Source: Streptococcus pneumoniae (GTDB lineage: Bacteria > Bacillota > Bacilli > Lactobacillales > Streptococcaceae). Taken from it: DNA of 64,000 nucleotides. Positions within the stretch are counted from its first letter, which is position 1; each line of letters begins with the position of its first letter. The DNA lies in contig NZ_CRPU01000003.1 of assembly GCF_001096185.1 (NCBI RefSeq), positions 124,001-188,000 of the forward strand, given 5' to 3'. Positions 40,054 to 49,481 of the stretch are shown piece by piece. Under the pieces are notes generated by a model. The model worked only from the letters and a program-made list of their open reading frames with translations. It was not told the DNA's origin and did not search any database. The translations under genes were made by a program, and so were the position numbers.

Positions 40054-40872
40054 TCATGTTCTATCAAAACCTAAATAAGTTGAAAATCCTAGAAGATAGA
40101 TCACTCTTGCGACTGCCAATTCACTATCATCTTCAATATTTCCTTCTGCTTTCATAATGATTTCTTCAAAAACAGTATCATTTGGCACGATCTCTGTTCC
40201 CATTTTTTCTACTGCCTTCTCAGCTACTGATGGTAAATTCATACACATCTTATAAAAGGCATCTTTTTCACCCGTTACCATGAAATAAAATTGATCCAGG
40301 CTAACTCTACGAATAAATTTGTGACCAACTTTTTCCCCGTCAACTTTAGGTTCCCATTTAATATTTTGAGATTGCTTTGAAATTGCTTCGACCAAGAAAC
40401 AGGCACAATCGTCATCCTTCAATAACTGATTTTGCATCTTGATAAAAGTCTTCCCTGACGATGCAGAATTCATAGTATTGTGCTTATTTTTCATTTCAAC
40501 ATAAATTCTACTTACACGCGAACCATCAGGTAAAGAAATTCCTTCTGGATTCTCATATATAACATCCCAGCCACCTTCTTTTCCATTATCTGGGACACGA
40601 CAATTCTTCATATATCTGAAAATAGTTTGATGGAAATAGCCAATATCATTATTATTTGATTTATCTCTTTGGCGAAAAATTTCATTACTAATAATTTCAT
40701 CCCAAGAACTGCGATAAACCGACTTATCAAAAATTAATTTTACAGGATCTACAATATTCTTATTAAATCGTTTCAAATCAAAAGATTTCAATTTTTCACC
40801 ATACTTCGAAATAGTATCCTGAACATGTTTTAAAAAATCTTCTTCACTAATAAAATCTACATCCCAAGTCAT
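40054..40872 (-). CDS. Type II restriction endonuclease, Eco47II-like
   Basis: A 272-residue nuclease whose start overlaps the stop of the methyltransferase gene by 4 nt. It shows a PD-(D/E)XK core: Asp103 in KEGGWDVIYENPEG and Glu126-Met-Lys128 in YVEMKNKHNT. The pattern RQRDKSNNNDIGYFHQ and VPDNGKEGGWDV recalls the Eco47II/Sau96I family, whose members cut GGNCC or GGWCC. Family membership is from memory and the target site is an inference. The DNA is by eye more AT-rich than parE and parC, which suggests transfer. Confidence 0.78.
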   Translation of the reverse strand: MTWDVDFISEEDFLKHVQDTISKYGEKLKSFDLKRFNKNIVDPVKLIFDKSVYRSSWDEIISNEIFRQRDKSNNNDIGYFHQTIFRYMKNCRVPDNGKEGGWDVIYENPEGISLPDGSRVSRIYVEMKNKHNTMNSASSGKTFIKMQNQLLKDDDCACFLVEAISKQSQNIKWEPKVDGEKVGHKFIRRVSLDQFYFMVTGEKDAFYKMCMNLPSVAEKAVEKMGTEIVPNDTVFEEIIMKAEGNIEDDSELAVARVIYLLGFSTYLGFDRT

Positions 40873-41870
40873 AATTGCTCCAAACTTTCTTTTATCTTTA
40901 TCCCCACTTCATAAGCCAAGTTAACTGGAACAGCATTCCCCACTTGCTTATATTGATTTCCTATGCTCCCTTGGAATATCCAATCATCTGGAAAACTTTG
41001 AATACGAGCATTTTCACGAACTGTAAAAGGACGAGCCTCCAATGGATGGCAACGTTCTGTTTGTTTTTGGGTAGGAGATGTTAAAACTGTTAAAGATGGC
41101 TCATCTAAACTCATTCTTCTCAAAATACCTGTCCTGCCCCCAGTCATATCCCAAGTTGACTTCATATACTCTTTTGCAATATCTTCTGGAATATCACGCC
41201 AATAGCCACCTGGGGGAACTAATTCAAAAATTTTTCTCTTGTAATCAGAATATTGTGCACCAACACTAGGCGGACTATCTAATAATATATCTCTCAATAC
41301 TGGCTTATATTCATGTGGTTCTGGATAATCAAACGAAATAATATCAGCTAAGTCATTTCTAACCCCAACCATAATCATACGTTCACGTTTCTGAGCCACT
41401 CCATAATCCCAAGCATTTAAAACCTTCCATTTAACCGTGTAACCTTCATCAGAAAAAATATCCATAATAGTTCGAAATGTTTTTCCATGATCATGAGAAA
41501 CTAGGCCACGTACATTTTCAAAAACAAACATTTTCGGTTGAAGTTTATTTAGAAATATTGCATAGTGGTAGAATAATGTACCTCGAGCATCCTCTAAACC
41601 TAAACGTTTCCCAGCATAAGAAAAAGCTTGACAGGGAGCACCTCCGCTCAACAGTTCTAGTTCTCCTTTTTTTATATTAAAATATTCCTCCAAATCAAGA
41701 GATGAAATATTTGCAATATCATCATGAATGACATTCCAACTAGGTCTGTTGTGTTTCAATGTTGCTGCTGCTGCTTTATCAAACTCAATCAAACCAATGG
41801 CTTCGAAGCCAGCTTTTTCTATTCCAAGTGCCAAACCACCTGCACCTGCAAATAATTCAATAACTCTCAC
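40869..41870 (-). CDS. DNA (cytosine-5-)-methyltransferase of the Type II system
   Basis: Protects host DNA from the restriction enzyme encoded next to it. All core C5-methyltransferase motifs are visible in 333 residues: FAGAGGLALG (motif I, SAM), GGAPCQAFSYAGKR with nucleophile Cys80 (IV), FENVRG (VI), YGVAQKRERM (VIII) and QVGNAVPVNLA (X); the target-recognition part is about 210-280. It begins only 23 nt after the parE stop, so read-through from parE likely helps expression. Confidence 0.94.
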   Translation of the reverse strand: MRVIELFAGAGGLALGIEKAGFEAIGLIEFDKAAAATLKHNRPSWNVIHDDIANISSLDLEEYFNIKKGELELLSGGAPCQAFSYAGKRLGLEDARGTLFYHYAIFLNKLQPKMFVFENVRGLVSHDHGKTFRTIMDIFSDEGYTVKWKVLNAWDYGVAQKRERMIMVGVRNDLADIISFDYPEPHEYKPVLRDILLDSPPSVGAQYSDYKRKIFELVPPGGYWRDIPEDIAKEYMKSTWDMTGGRTGILRRMSLDEPSLTVLTSPTQKQTERCHPLEARPFTVRENARIQSFPDDWIFQGSIGNQYKQVGNAVPVNLAYEVGIKIKESLEQL

Positions 41871-41893
41871 TCTTATTTCCTCTTTAAACTAAC

Positions 41894-43837
41894 TTAAAAC
41901 ACTGTCGCTTCTTCCAGCGTAAACTTGACATTGTCCTCAATCCACTTACGGCGTGGTTCGACCTTATCTCCCATGAGGACATTGACACGGCGTTCGGCGC
42001 GTGCTAGGTCTTCGATAGTGACACGGATAAGGGTACGCGTTTCTGGGTTCATGGTTGTTTCCCAGAGCTGGTCCGCATTCATCTCACCAAGTCCCTTGTA
42101 GCGTTGGAGGGTAGCGCCTTTACCAAACCGTTTACGGAGCTCTTCTAGCTCACCGTCCGTCCAAGCGTAAGCCACTTCTTCTTTCTTACCTTTACCTTTG
42201 GACATCTTGTAAAGAGGCGGAAGGGCAATATAGACATGGCCTGCCTCAACTAACGGACGCATATAGCGGTAGAAAAAGGTTAAGAGAAGTGTTTGAATGT
42301 GGGCTCCATCTGTGTCCGCATCGGTCATGATAATGATCTTGTCATAGTTGGCATCTTCAATAGAGAAGTCTGCTCCAACACCCGCACCGATAGTATATAT
42401 CATGGTATTGATTTCTTCATTTTTGAGAATATCCGCCATCTTGGCCTTGGCTGTATTGATAACCTTACCACGAAGGGGCAAGATTGCCTGGAACTTGCGG
42501 TCACGGCCTTGTTTAGCAGAACCACCGGCAGAGTCCCCCTCTACCAAATAGAGCTCGTTCTTAGCAGGATTCTTAGATTGAGCTGGGGTCAATTTCCCAG
42601 ACAGCAAGCCCTTGTCTTTCTTATTTTTCTTACCATTTCGGCTTTCATCACGCGCCTTACGTGCCGCTTCACGAGCGTCACGGGCCTTGATAGCCTTGCG
42701 AATGAGATTGGAAGCTAGTTCTCCATTTTCCATGAGGAAGAAGGTCAACTTATCCGCCACAATGCCATCCACAACGGGACGAGCTAGTGGACTGCCTAAT
42801 TTGTCCTTGGTCTGACCTTCAAACTGGAGGTGTTCTTCAGGAACCAAGATAGAAAGAACAGCTGCTAACCCTTCACGGTAATCTGACCCTTCAAGGTTTT
42901 TATCTTTTTCCTTGAGAAGCCCCGTCTTACGCGCATAGTCATTCATAACCTTGGTAATGGCAGACTTGAATCCTGTCTCGTGCGTTCCACCGTCCTTGGT
43001 GCGAACATTATTAACAAAGGACAAGATGTTATCTGAAAATCCATCATTGTACTGGAGGGCTACTTCCACTTGGAAACCATTGTCTTCCCCTTCAAAGTAA
43101 AGAACCGGCGTCAAGGTTTCCTTGTCTTCGTTTAAATAAGAAACAAAGTCCTGTACCCCATTTTCATAGTGAAACTCAACAGACTCATCTGTTCGTTTAT
43201 CAGTCAGAGACAAGGTCACATTTTTCAAGAGAAAGGCTGATTCATTAAGACGCTCTGAGATGGTATTGTACTTGAAGTCTGTCGTAGAAAAAATAGTCGC
43301 ATCTGGCATGAAGGTGACTTTGGTACCTGTTTTAGACTTAGGTGCTGTACCAATTTTCTTCAAGGTCGTGACAGGTTTGCCACCATTTTCAAAACGTTGC
43401 TTGTAGATTGCACCGTTACGAGTGATTTCTACCTCCAGCCAACTAGATAGAGCATTTACAACGGAAGAACCAACCCCGTGGAGACCACCAGATGTCTTGT
43501 AACCACCCTGACCGAATTTTCCTCCGGCATGAAGAATGGTAAAAATAACCTCAACAGTTGGAATTCCCATAGCGTGCATACCTGTCGGCATCCCACGTCC
43601 GTGGTCTTGAACCATTAAACTGCCATCTTTATTGATGGTCACATCAATACGGTCACCAAATCCAGACAAGGCTTCATCGACTGCATTATCAACGATTTCC
43701 CAAACTAGGTGATGGAGACCAGCTCCATCGGTCGATCCGATATACATCCCTGGACGTTTTCGAACCGCATCCAACCCTTCTAGCACCTGAATGGCATCAT
43801 CATTATAATTGTTAATATTGATTTCCTTTTTTGACAC
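41894..43837 (-). CDS. parE: DNA topoisomerase IV subunit B
   Basis: ATPase subunit of topoisomerase IV. The 647 residues carry the GHKL ATPase start (IQVLEGLDAVRKRPGMYIGS), transducer domain and TOPRIM segment with LVEGDSAGGSA and DADTDGAH. The resistance-region AKMADILKN is of the susceptible type. The start is GTG at 43837 with AGGAGG 6 nt before it. Confidence 0.97.
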   Translation of the reverse strand: MSKKEININNYNDDAIQVLEGLDAVRKRPGMYIGSTDGAGLHHLVWEIVDNAVDEALSGFGDRIDVTINKDGSLMVQDHGRGMPTGMHAMGIPTVEVIFTILHAGGKFGQGGYKTSGGLHGVGSSVVNALSSWLEVEITRNGAIYKQRFENGGKPVTTLKKIGTAPKSKTGTKVTFMPDATIFSTTDFKYNTISERLNESAFLLKNVTLSLTDKRTDESVEFHYENGVQDFVSYLNEDKETLTPVLYFEGEDNGFQVEVALQYNDGFSDNILSFVNNVRTKDGGTHETGFKSAITKVMNDYARKTGLLKEKDKNLEGSDYREGLAAVLSILVPEEHLQFEGQTKDKLGSPLARPVVDGIVADKLTFFLMENGELASNLIRKAIKARDAREAARKARDESRNGKKNKKDKGLLSGKLTPAQSKNPAKNELYLVEGDSAGGSAKQGRDRKFQAILPLRGKVINTAKAKMADILKNEEINTMIYTIGAGVGADFSIEDANYDKIIIMTDADTDGAHIQTLLLTFFYRYMRPLVEAGHVYIALPPLYKMSKGKGKKEEVAYAWTDGELEELRKRFGKGATLQRYKGLGEMNADQLWETTMNPETRTLIRVTIEDLARAERRVNVLMGDKVEPRRKWIEDNVKFTLEEATVF

Positions 43838-43866
43838 AAGGAACCTCCTATTCGTTCATCTTTACT

Positions 43867-43895
43867 ATTCTACAGGTTTTCCCAGGATTTTGCAA
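43867..43895 (-). promoter_or_regulatory. parE promoter
   Basis: On the minus strand TTGCAA (43890-43895), 17-bp spacer, TAGAAT (43867-43872), about 30 nt before the GTG. Confidence 0.75.
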
Positions 43896-43957
43896 AATTT
43901 TTCTTTCTCCGGTGTGACAATTTCAGCAGAGATTCTCTGCCTTTCTTCTCCATTTCA

Positions 43958-43966
43958 TGATATAAT
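43958..43966 (+). promoter_or_regulatory. plsY extended -10 immediately before the start codon
   Basis: TGATATAAT ends 6 nt before the plsY ATG. The AGGAG next to the ATG is too close to act as a normal ribosome site, so the mRNA is probably leaderless. Confidence 0.65.
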
Positions 43967-43972
43967 AGGAGT

Positions 43973-44614
43973 ATGATTACAATAGTTTTATTAATCCTAG
44001 CCTATCTGCTGGGTTCAATTCCGTCTGGTCTCTGGATTGGACAAGTTTTCTTTCAAATCAATCTGCGCGAGCATGGTTCTGGTAACACTGGGACAACCAA
44101 TACCTTCCGCATTTTAGGTAAGAAAGCGGGTATGGCGACCTTTGTGATTGACTTTTTCAAAGGAACCCTAGCAACGCTTCTTCCAATTATCTTTCATCTG
44201 CAAGGCGTTTCGCCTCTCATCTTTGGACTTTTGGCTGTTATTGGCCATACCTTCCCTATCTTTGCAGGATTTAAGGGTGGTAAGGCTGTCGCAACCAGTG
44301 CTGGTGTGATTTTCGGATTTGCGCCTGTCTTCTGTCTCTACCTAGCAGTCGTTTTCTTTGGAACCCTCTATCTGGGTAGTATGATTTCACTATCTAGTGT
44401 CACAGCATCTATCGCAGCTGTTATCGGGGTTCTACTCTTTCCACTTTTTGGTTTTATCCTGAGTCACTATGATCCTCTCTTCATCACTATTATCCTAGCA
44501 CTTGCTAGTTTGATTATCATTCGTCATAAGGATAATATCTCTCGCATCAAAAATAAAACTGAAAATTTGGTCCCTTGGGGATTGAACCTAACCAATCAAC
44601 ATCCTAAAAAATAA
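43973..44614 (+). CDS. plsY: Glycerol-3-phosphate acyltransferase PlsY
   Basis: Membrane enzyme that moves an acyl group from acyl-phosphate to glycerol-3-phosphate, the first step of phospholipid synthesis. The 213 residues have five or so membrane segments and the PlsY motifs [12 protein letters not shown] (about 36-47), [18 protein letters not shown] (about 95-112) and a C-terminal HKDNISRI. It is divergent from parE, an arrangement I recall from pneumococcus. Confidence 0.95.
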   Translation: MITIVLLILAYLLGSIPSGLWIGQVFFQINLREHGSGNTGTTNTFRILGKKAGMATFVIDFFKGTLATLLPIIFHLQGVSPLIFGLLAVIGHTFPIFAGFKGGKAVATSAGVIFGFAPVFCLYLAVVFFGTLYLGSMISLSSVTASIAAVIGVLLFPLFGFILSHYDPLFITIILALASLIIIRHKDNISRIKNKTENLVPWGLNLTNQHPKK

Positions 44615-44646
44615 AACGCCAGTTTGAACAGAACTGACGTTTTTTG
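44614..44646. terminator. Bidirectional terminator, plsY / nucleoside ABC operon
   Basis: AAAACGCCAGTT and AACTGACGTTTTTT form a stem flanked by A and T runs between convergent genes. Confidence 0.82.
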
Positions 44647-44651
44647 TATGC

Positions 44652-45608
44652 TTATTTTGATTTGATGTAGTTAATACCATCTGCTTTTGGTGCGACTGCT
44701 TTTCCAAAGAAGGCTGCCAAGACAAGAATTGTCAAAACATAAGGTGCGATTTGAAGGTAAACCGCAGGCACTCCTTGTAGGAATGGCAATTGAGATCCGA
44801 TAACAGCCAAACTTTGTGAAAGTCCAAAGAAGAGACTAGATAGCATGGCTCCGATTGGATTCCATTTTCCGAAGATCATCGCAGCAAGGGCGATAAATCC
44901 AGGTCCAACAATAGTTGTCACTGAGAAGTTGACTGAGATTGATTGAGCATAAATCGCTCCGCCAATTCCACCTAGGAAACCTGAAATAATGACTCCAAAA
45001 TATCTCATCTTGTAGACATTGATTCCCAAGGTGTCCGCTGCTTGAGGGTGTTCACCAACAGAGCGGAGACGAAGACCAAAGCGGGTCTTGAAGAGGATAA
45101 ACCAAGCAAGGAATGAGAAGGCAATCGCGATATAACCTAGCAGACTAGTTGACTTGAAGAAGATATCACCAATCACTGGGATATTTGCCAAGACTGGGAA
45201 GTCAAAGCGTCCAAAAGTCTGACTTAGGTTGTCGGTTTGTCCTTTGTTATAAAGAACTTTGACTAAGAAAACAGCCAAGGCTGGCGCCATCAAGTTCAAT
45301 ACCGTACCGCTGACAACATGGTCTGCACGGAAATGAACCGTCGCTGCTGCGTGGATGATAGAGAAAACACCACCAACTAATCCTGCCACAAGCAAGGATA
45401 GCCATGGAGTTGCTGCTCCAAATTGTTCTGCAAATTCAAGGTTAAAGACGACTCCAGAAAAGGCACCCATAACCATAATTCCTTCAAGGCCGACGTTTAC
45501 CACACCACCACGTTCAGAGAAGACACCACCGATACTTGTAAAGATGAGGGGAGCTGAGTAAATCAGCATAGAAGACACCAAGAGGGTGAGCAAGGTTGTA
45601 ATAGACAT
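44652..45608 (-). CDS. Nucleoside ABC transporter permease (second)
   Basis: A 318-residue permease of the BPD_transp_2 family with eight to ten membrane segments and the loop GERGGVVNVGLEGIM near the N terminus (FSERGGVVNVGLEG). The cytoplasmic coupling segment is LRSVGEHPQAADTLGINV. It is last in the operon that starts with the nucleoside-binding lipoprotein and ATPase, matching the streptococcal/lactococcal nucleoside uptake systems (Pnr, Bmp-Nup, Rns). Confidence 0.9.
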   Translation of the reverse strand: MSITTLLTLLVSSMLIYSAPLIFTSIGGVFSERGGVVNVGLEGIMVMGAFSGVVFNLEFAEQFGAATPWLSLLVAGLVGGVFSIIHAAATVHFRADHVVSGTVLNLMAPALAVFLVKVLYNKGQTDNLSQTFGRFDFPVLANIPVIGDIFFKSTSLLGYIAIAFSFLAWFILFKTRFGLRLRSVGEHPQAADTLGINVYKMRYFGVIISGFLGGIGGAIYAQSISVNFSVTTIVGPGFIALAAMIFGKWNPIGAMLSSLFFGLSQSLAVIGSQLPFLQGVPAVYLQIAPYVLTILVLAAFFGKAVAPKADGINYIKSK

Positions 45609-45610
45609 CT

Positions 45611-46669
45611 TTACTTACCTCCTTTAACTTGTTTTTTCGGTTTGACAAAGCGTTCGATAAGGTAATGAACACTGACAAAGAAGATAATAGACGCTGTTAC
45701 AATGCTGACAAGCTCAGACGGTACCTGCGCCGCATTCATACCAGGAGCTCCAACTTGGAGAACACCAAATAGGAAGGCCGCAAAGAGAATACCAATTGGT
45801 GAGTTGGCTGCAAGCAGACTAACCGCCATTCCGTTAAATCCGACAGCTAAAGATGCCCCTTGAACATAGACGTTCTGGAAGGTTCCAAGTCCTTCAACAG
45901 CTCCACCAAGACCAGCCAAGGCACCTGATATAATCATTGAGAGGATAATCGTTCGTTTGGCAGAAATACCAGCATATTCTGAAGCATGTGGATTAAGACC
46001 AACTGCACGGATTTCAAAACCAAGAGTCGTTTTCTTGAGCATAAACCAAATAACTGCAACGGCAATGATGGCAAAGAAAATACCAATATTCATCCGCGAG
46101 TTACCAGTCAACTCAGCTAACCAAGGTGTCTGGTAGGTTGCATTAGATCCGACACGAATCGTCGAATCTGTACTTTGCATGAAGTCTTTAGGAAAGGCAT
46201 GGATAAAGGCATTTCCTACATACAAGACAATGTAGTTCATCATGATGGTTACGATAACCTCTGATGTCCCTAGATAGGCCCTCAGAATACCTGGAATCGC
46301 TCCAACAATCCCTCCTGCAATCAAGGCAATCACAATAGTTGCCAGAATCATCAAGGGACGTGGCATATCTGGATGCGACAGGGCAAACCAACCACTAAGA
46401 ATCCAACCAGCCAAAGCCTGACCAGGAAGCCCGACGTTAAAGAAACCTGCACGACTGGCAACAGCAAAACCAAGACCAATCAAGACCAAAGGCCCCATAG
46501 CACGGAAGATTTCTCCAATCCCACGCAGGCTACCAAAGGCTGTATAGAACAATTCTTCGTAGCCCCAAATAGCATCATAACCGAAGATCCACATGACAAT
46601 GGCTCCAAGTAAAATTCCTAGGAAGACAGAAATCAAGGGAACCGAAATTTGTTGTAATTTTTTAGACAT
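45611..46669 (-). CDS. Nucleoside ABC transporter permease (first)
   Basis: The start at 46669 (MSKKLQQISVPLIS) follows AAAGGAG and gives 352 residues; it overlaps the ATPase gene end by 8 nt. It has about ten membrane segments, with ASRAGFFNVGLPGQALAGW and the coupling helix IRAVGLNPHASEYAGIS. It pairs with the second permease 2 nt downstream to form the channel. Confidence 0.9.
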   Translation of the reverse strand: MSKKLQQISVPLISVFLGILLGAIVMWIFGYDAIWGYEELFYTAFGSLRGIGEIFRAMGPLVLIGLGFAVASRAGFFNVGLPGQALAGWILSGWFALSHPDMPRPLMILATIVIALIAGGIVGAIPGILRAYLGTSEVIVTIMMNYIVLYVGNAFIHAFPKDFMQSTDSTIRVGSNATYQTPWLAELTGNSRMNIGIFFAIIAVAVIWFMLKKTTLGFEIRAVGLNPHASEYAGISAKRTIILSMIISGALAGLGGAVEGLGTFQNVYVQGASLAVGFNGMAVSLLAANSPIGILFAAFLFGVLQVGAPGMNAAQVPSELVSIVTASIIFFVSVHYLIERFVKPKKQVKGGK

Positions 46670-48197
46670 CACTCTTCTCCTTTCCCAAGTTTCCACCAGC
46701 CATCAAGACACCAAGTTCTTGTTTATTGGTTGTTTCTGGTGATACAATACCTTGAATCTTACCATCATGAATAACAGCAATACGGTCTGAGACGTTTAAA
46801 ATCTCATCCAACTCAAAGCTGACAACAAGGACAGCCTTCCCATTATCACGCTCTTCAATCAAGCGTTTGTGGATATATTCAATGGCACCGACATCCAAAC
46901 CACGAGTTGGTTGGCTGACGATAAGGAGATCAGGATCTCGATCAATTTCACGAGCAATAATTGCTTTTTGTTGATTTCCTCCTGAGAGTGCAGCTGCAGG
47001 AACAAATTCACTGGCAGCACGAACATCAAATTCTTCCATTAACTTTTTAGCATAAGAAGTAATATTTGAATAGTTCAAAATTCCATTTTTACTATGTGGT
47101 TCTTTATAGTAGGTTTGAAGGGCAATATTTTCAGAAATCATCATTTCCAAAATCAAGCCATCACGGTGACGGTCTTCTGGAACGTGCCCAACACTTAGTT
47201 CTGTAATTTGTCGTGGGTGCAAGCCTACAATTGAATCTCCTTTTAGCTCGATGCTTCCAGATTCAACCTTGCGAAGACCTGTAATGGCTTGAATCAGTTC
47301 AGACTGACCATTTCCATCAATCCCTGCAATCCCAACAATCTCTCCAGCACGAACATCCAAGGACAGATTTTTCACAGCTGGGACACCGCGGTTTTCATTG
47401 ACCACCAAATCTTTGATTGACAAGACCACTTCTTTTGGTTGAGATGCTTGTTTCTCTGTTTTAAAGGAAACAGAACGTCCTACCATCATTTCTGCCAAAT
47501 CAGCATTAGTAGCCCCTGCAATTTTGACGGTTTCAATTGATTTCCCACGACGGATAACTGTAACGCGGTCAGAAACTGCGCGAATCTCGTCCAACTTGTG
47601 AGTAATCAAGATAATTGATTTTCCTTCTTTGACAAGATTTTTCATAATAGCCATCAACTCCTCAATTTCTGATGGAGTCAAAACAGCCGTTGGTTCGTCA
47701 AAGATAAGAATATCAGCTCCCCGATAAAGGGTTTTTAAAATTTCTACACGTTGTTGGGCTCCAACTGAGATGTCTGCCACCTTGGCAGAAGGGTCCACAG
47801 CTAAGCCATAACGTTCAGAAAGAGCCTTGATTTCTTTGCTAGCTCCAGCGATATCTAGCACACCATTTTTAGTCAATTCACTTCCTAAAATAATGTTTTC
47901 AGCCACCGTGAAAGCCTCTACCAACATAAAGTGCTGGTGAACCATTCCGATTCCCAAGCCAGCTGCTTTAGATGGGGAGTCAAGGTTGACAACTTGACCG
48001 TTGACCGCGATTTCACCACTAGTTGGTTCAAGAAGCCCTGCTAACATGTTCATGAGCGTAGACTTACCAGCCCCATTTTCTCCTAAAAGTGCATGAATTT
48101 CACCTTTTCGTAGGTGCAGGTTGATTTTGTCGTTGGCAACAAATTCACCAAACACCTTGGTAATATCACGCATCTCAATGACATTTTCGTGTGCCAT
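46662..48197 (-). CDS. Nucleoside ABC transporter ATPase (two nucleotide-binding domains)
   Basis: A 511-residue protein with two fused ABC domains. The first has intact Walker A GENGAGKST and signature SVGAQQRVEI. The second has a degenerate Walker A, GIDGNGQSEL, and signature LSGGNQQKAI. This asymmetry is the rule for sugar/nucleoside-type importers (RbsA/NupA). It is separated from the lipoprotein gene by a 142-nt hairpin-rich stretch. Confidence 0.93.
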   Translation of the reverse strand: MAHENVIEMRDITKVFGEFVANDKINLHLRKGEIHALLGENGAGKSTLMNMLAGLLEPTSGEIAVNGQVVNLDSPSKAAGLGIGMVHQHFMLVEAFTVAENIILGSELTKNGVLDIAGASKEIKALSERYGLAVDPSAKVADISVGAQQRVEILKTLYRGADILIFDEPTAVLTPSEIEELMAIMKNLVKEGKSIILITHKLDEIRAVSDRVTVIRRGKSIETVKIAGATNADLAEMMVGRSVSFKTEKQASQPKEVVLSIKDLVVNENRGVPAVKNLSLDVRAGEIVGIAGIDGNGQSELIQAITGLRKVESGSIELKGDSIVGLHPRQITELSVGHVPEDRHRDGLILEMMISENIALQTYYKEPHSKNGILNYSNITSYAKKLMEEFDVRAASEFVPAAALSGGNQQKAIIAREIDRDPDLLIVSQPTRGLDVGAIEYIHKRLIEERDNGKAVLVVSFELDEILNVSDRIAVIHDGKIQGIVSPETTNKQELGVLMAGGNLGKEKSDV

Positions 48198-48234
48198 GTG
48201 CTCTTCCTTTCAGAGTCTTATTTTATTTCAATAA

Positions 48235-48318
48235 AACTTGCTAGTTTGTCTAGTAGCAAGCTTTACTGAGACAAAATGACTTTGTCTCAACTCTTAAAAA
48301 GCGGCCGATGGCCGCTTC
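48235..48318 (-). promoter_or_regulatory. Three tandem hairpins between pnrA and the ATPase gene
   Basis: On the minus strand, in order of transcription: AAGCGGCC/GGCCGCTT followed by TTTTT (48299-48317), GAGACAAA/TTTGTCTC (48268-48288), and GCTTGCTA/TAGCAAG followed by TTTTATT (48235-48260). The first and last look like leaky terminators or 3'-end stabilisers, which would make the binding protein more abundant than the transporter core. Confidence 0.72.
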
Positions 48319-48339
48319 CTAAGAAATAACTTCCATCCA

Positions 48340-49392
48340 TTATTTTGCAGGAACTTTTACGCTTCCATCAAGGATTTTAGCTTTTGCATCTTCAACGGCT
48401 TTTTTACCTTCTTCAGAAAGGTTAGTTGTTACCAAGTCAACCCCTTTATCTTTCAATGAGTAAACGATCACTTGACCGCCAGGGAATTCACCTTTTTCTG
48501 CCTTGTTAGAAATATCTTTTACAGTTGTACCAACTTGTTTCAAAGTAGATGCAAGAACAAAGTTTGATTCTTTACCATCTTTAGAAGTGTATTTACCTTC
48601 TGCTTCTTGGTCACGGTCAACACCGATAACCCAAACTTTTTCATTTTCAGGACGGCTTTCGTTGAGTGATTTTGCTTCTGCAAAGACACCAGCACCTGTA
48701 CCACCAGCTACTTGGTAAACAATATCTGCACCGGCTGCGTATTGTGCGGCTGCAATTGTTTTACCTTTAGCAGCATCACCAAATGAACCAGCGTAGTCAA
48801 CTTGTACTTTGATAGATGGGTCTACTGACGCAACACCAGCCTTGAATCCTGCTTCAAAACGAGAGATAACTTCTGACTCCTGCCCACCTACAAAACCAAC
48901 TTGTTTTGTTTTAGTTGTTTTTGCTGCAGCTACACCTGCAAGGTAACCTGACTCATTATCAGCGAAAGTTACGCTCGCAACATTCTTTTGATCTTTAATC
49001 ACATCATCAATCAAGACATAGTTCAAGTCAGAATGTTCTTTAGCTGCTTCTTCAACCGCATTGTGAAGGGCAAAACCAACACCGAAGATTAGGTTGTAAC
49101 TTCCAGCCGCTTGTTGCAAGTTGTTAGCGTAGTCAGCTTCACTTGTTGATTGGAAGTAAGTGAAACCGTTATCTTTTGAAAGATTGTGTTCTTTACCCCA
49201 AGCCTGCAAACCTTCCCAAGCTGATTGGTTGAATGATTTGTCATCAACACCACCAGTATCAGTGACGATTGCTGCTTTTGTCTTCACATCAGAAGATGAA
49301 TCTGCCTTACGAGAAGAGCGGTTACCACATGCAGCAAGTCCAACTGCTGCCACTGCTACTAGGCCAAGACCTAGCCATTGTTTCTTGTTCAT
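48340..49392 (-). CDS. pnrA: Nucleoside-binding lipoprotein PnrA
   Basis: Surface lipoprotein of the BMP/Med family that captures nucleosides for the ABC importer. The start at 49392 (MNKKQWLGLGLV) has AGGAGGTTCAGTA before it and gives 350 residues. The lipobox is LAACGN. The mature part begins with the family pattern AAIVTDTGGVDDKSFNQSAW (about 40-60). It was first described as a surface antigen in streptococci. Confidence 0.95.
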   Translation of the reverse strand: MNKKQWLGLGLVAVAAVGLAACGNRSSRKADSSSDVKTKAAIVTDTGGVDDKSFNQSAWEGLQAWGKEHNLSKDNGFTYFQSTSEADYANNLQQAAGSYNLIFGVGFALHNAVEEAAKEHSDLNYVLIDDVIKDQKNVASVTFADNESGYLAGVAAAKTTKTKQVGFVGGQESEVISRFEAGFKAGVASVDPSIKVQVDYAGSFGDAAKGKTIAAAQYAAGADIVYQVAGGTGAGVFAEAKSLNESRPENEKVWVIGVDRDQEAEGKYTSKDGKESNFVLASTLKQVGTTVKDISNKAEKGEFPGGQVIVYSLKDKGVDLVTTNLSEEGKKAVEDAKAKILDGSVKVPAK

Positions 49393-49481
49393 TACTGAAC
49401 CTCCTAAATAAGATGTGCAACGATGTTGCAAGTATGGATTGGTTGGCCACAAGGACCGTGCCACTCAAAGAGCGACTCAGA

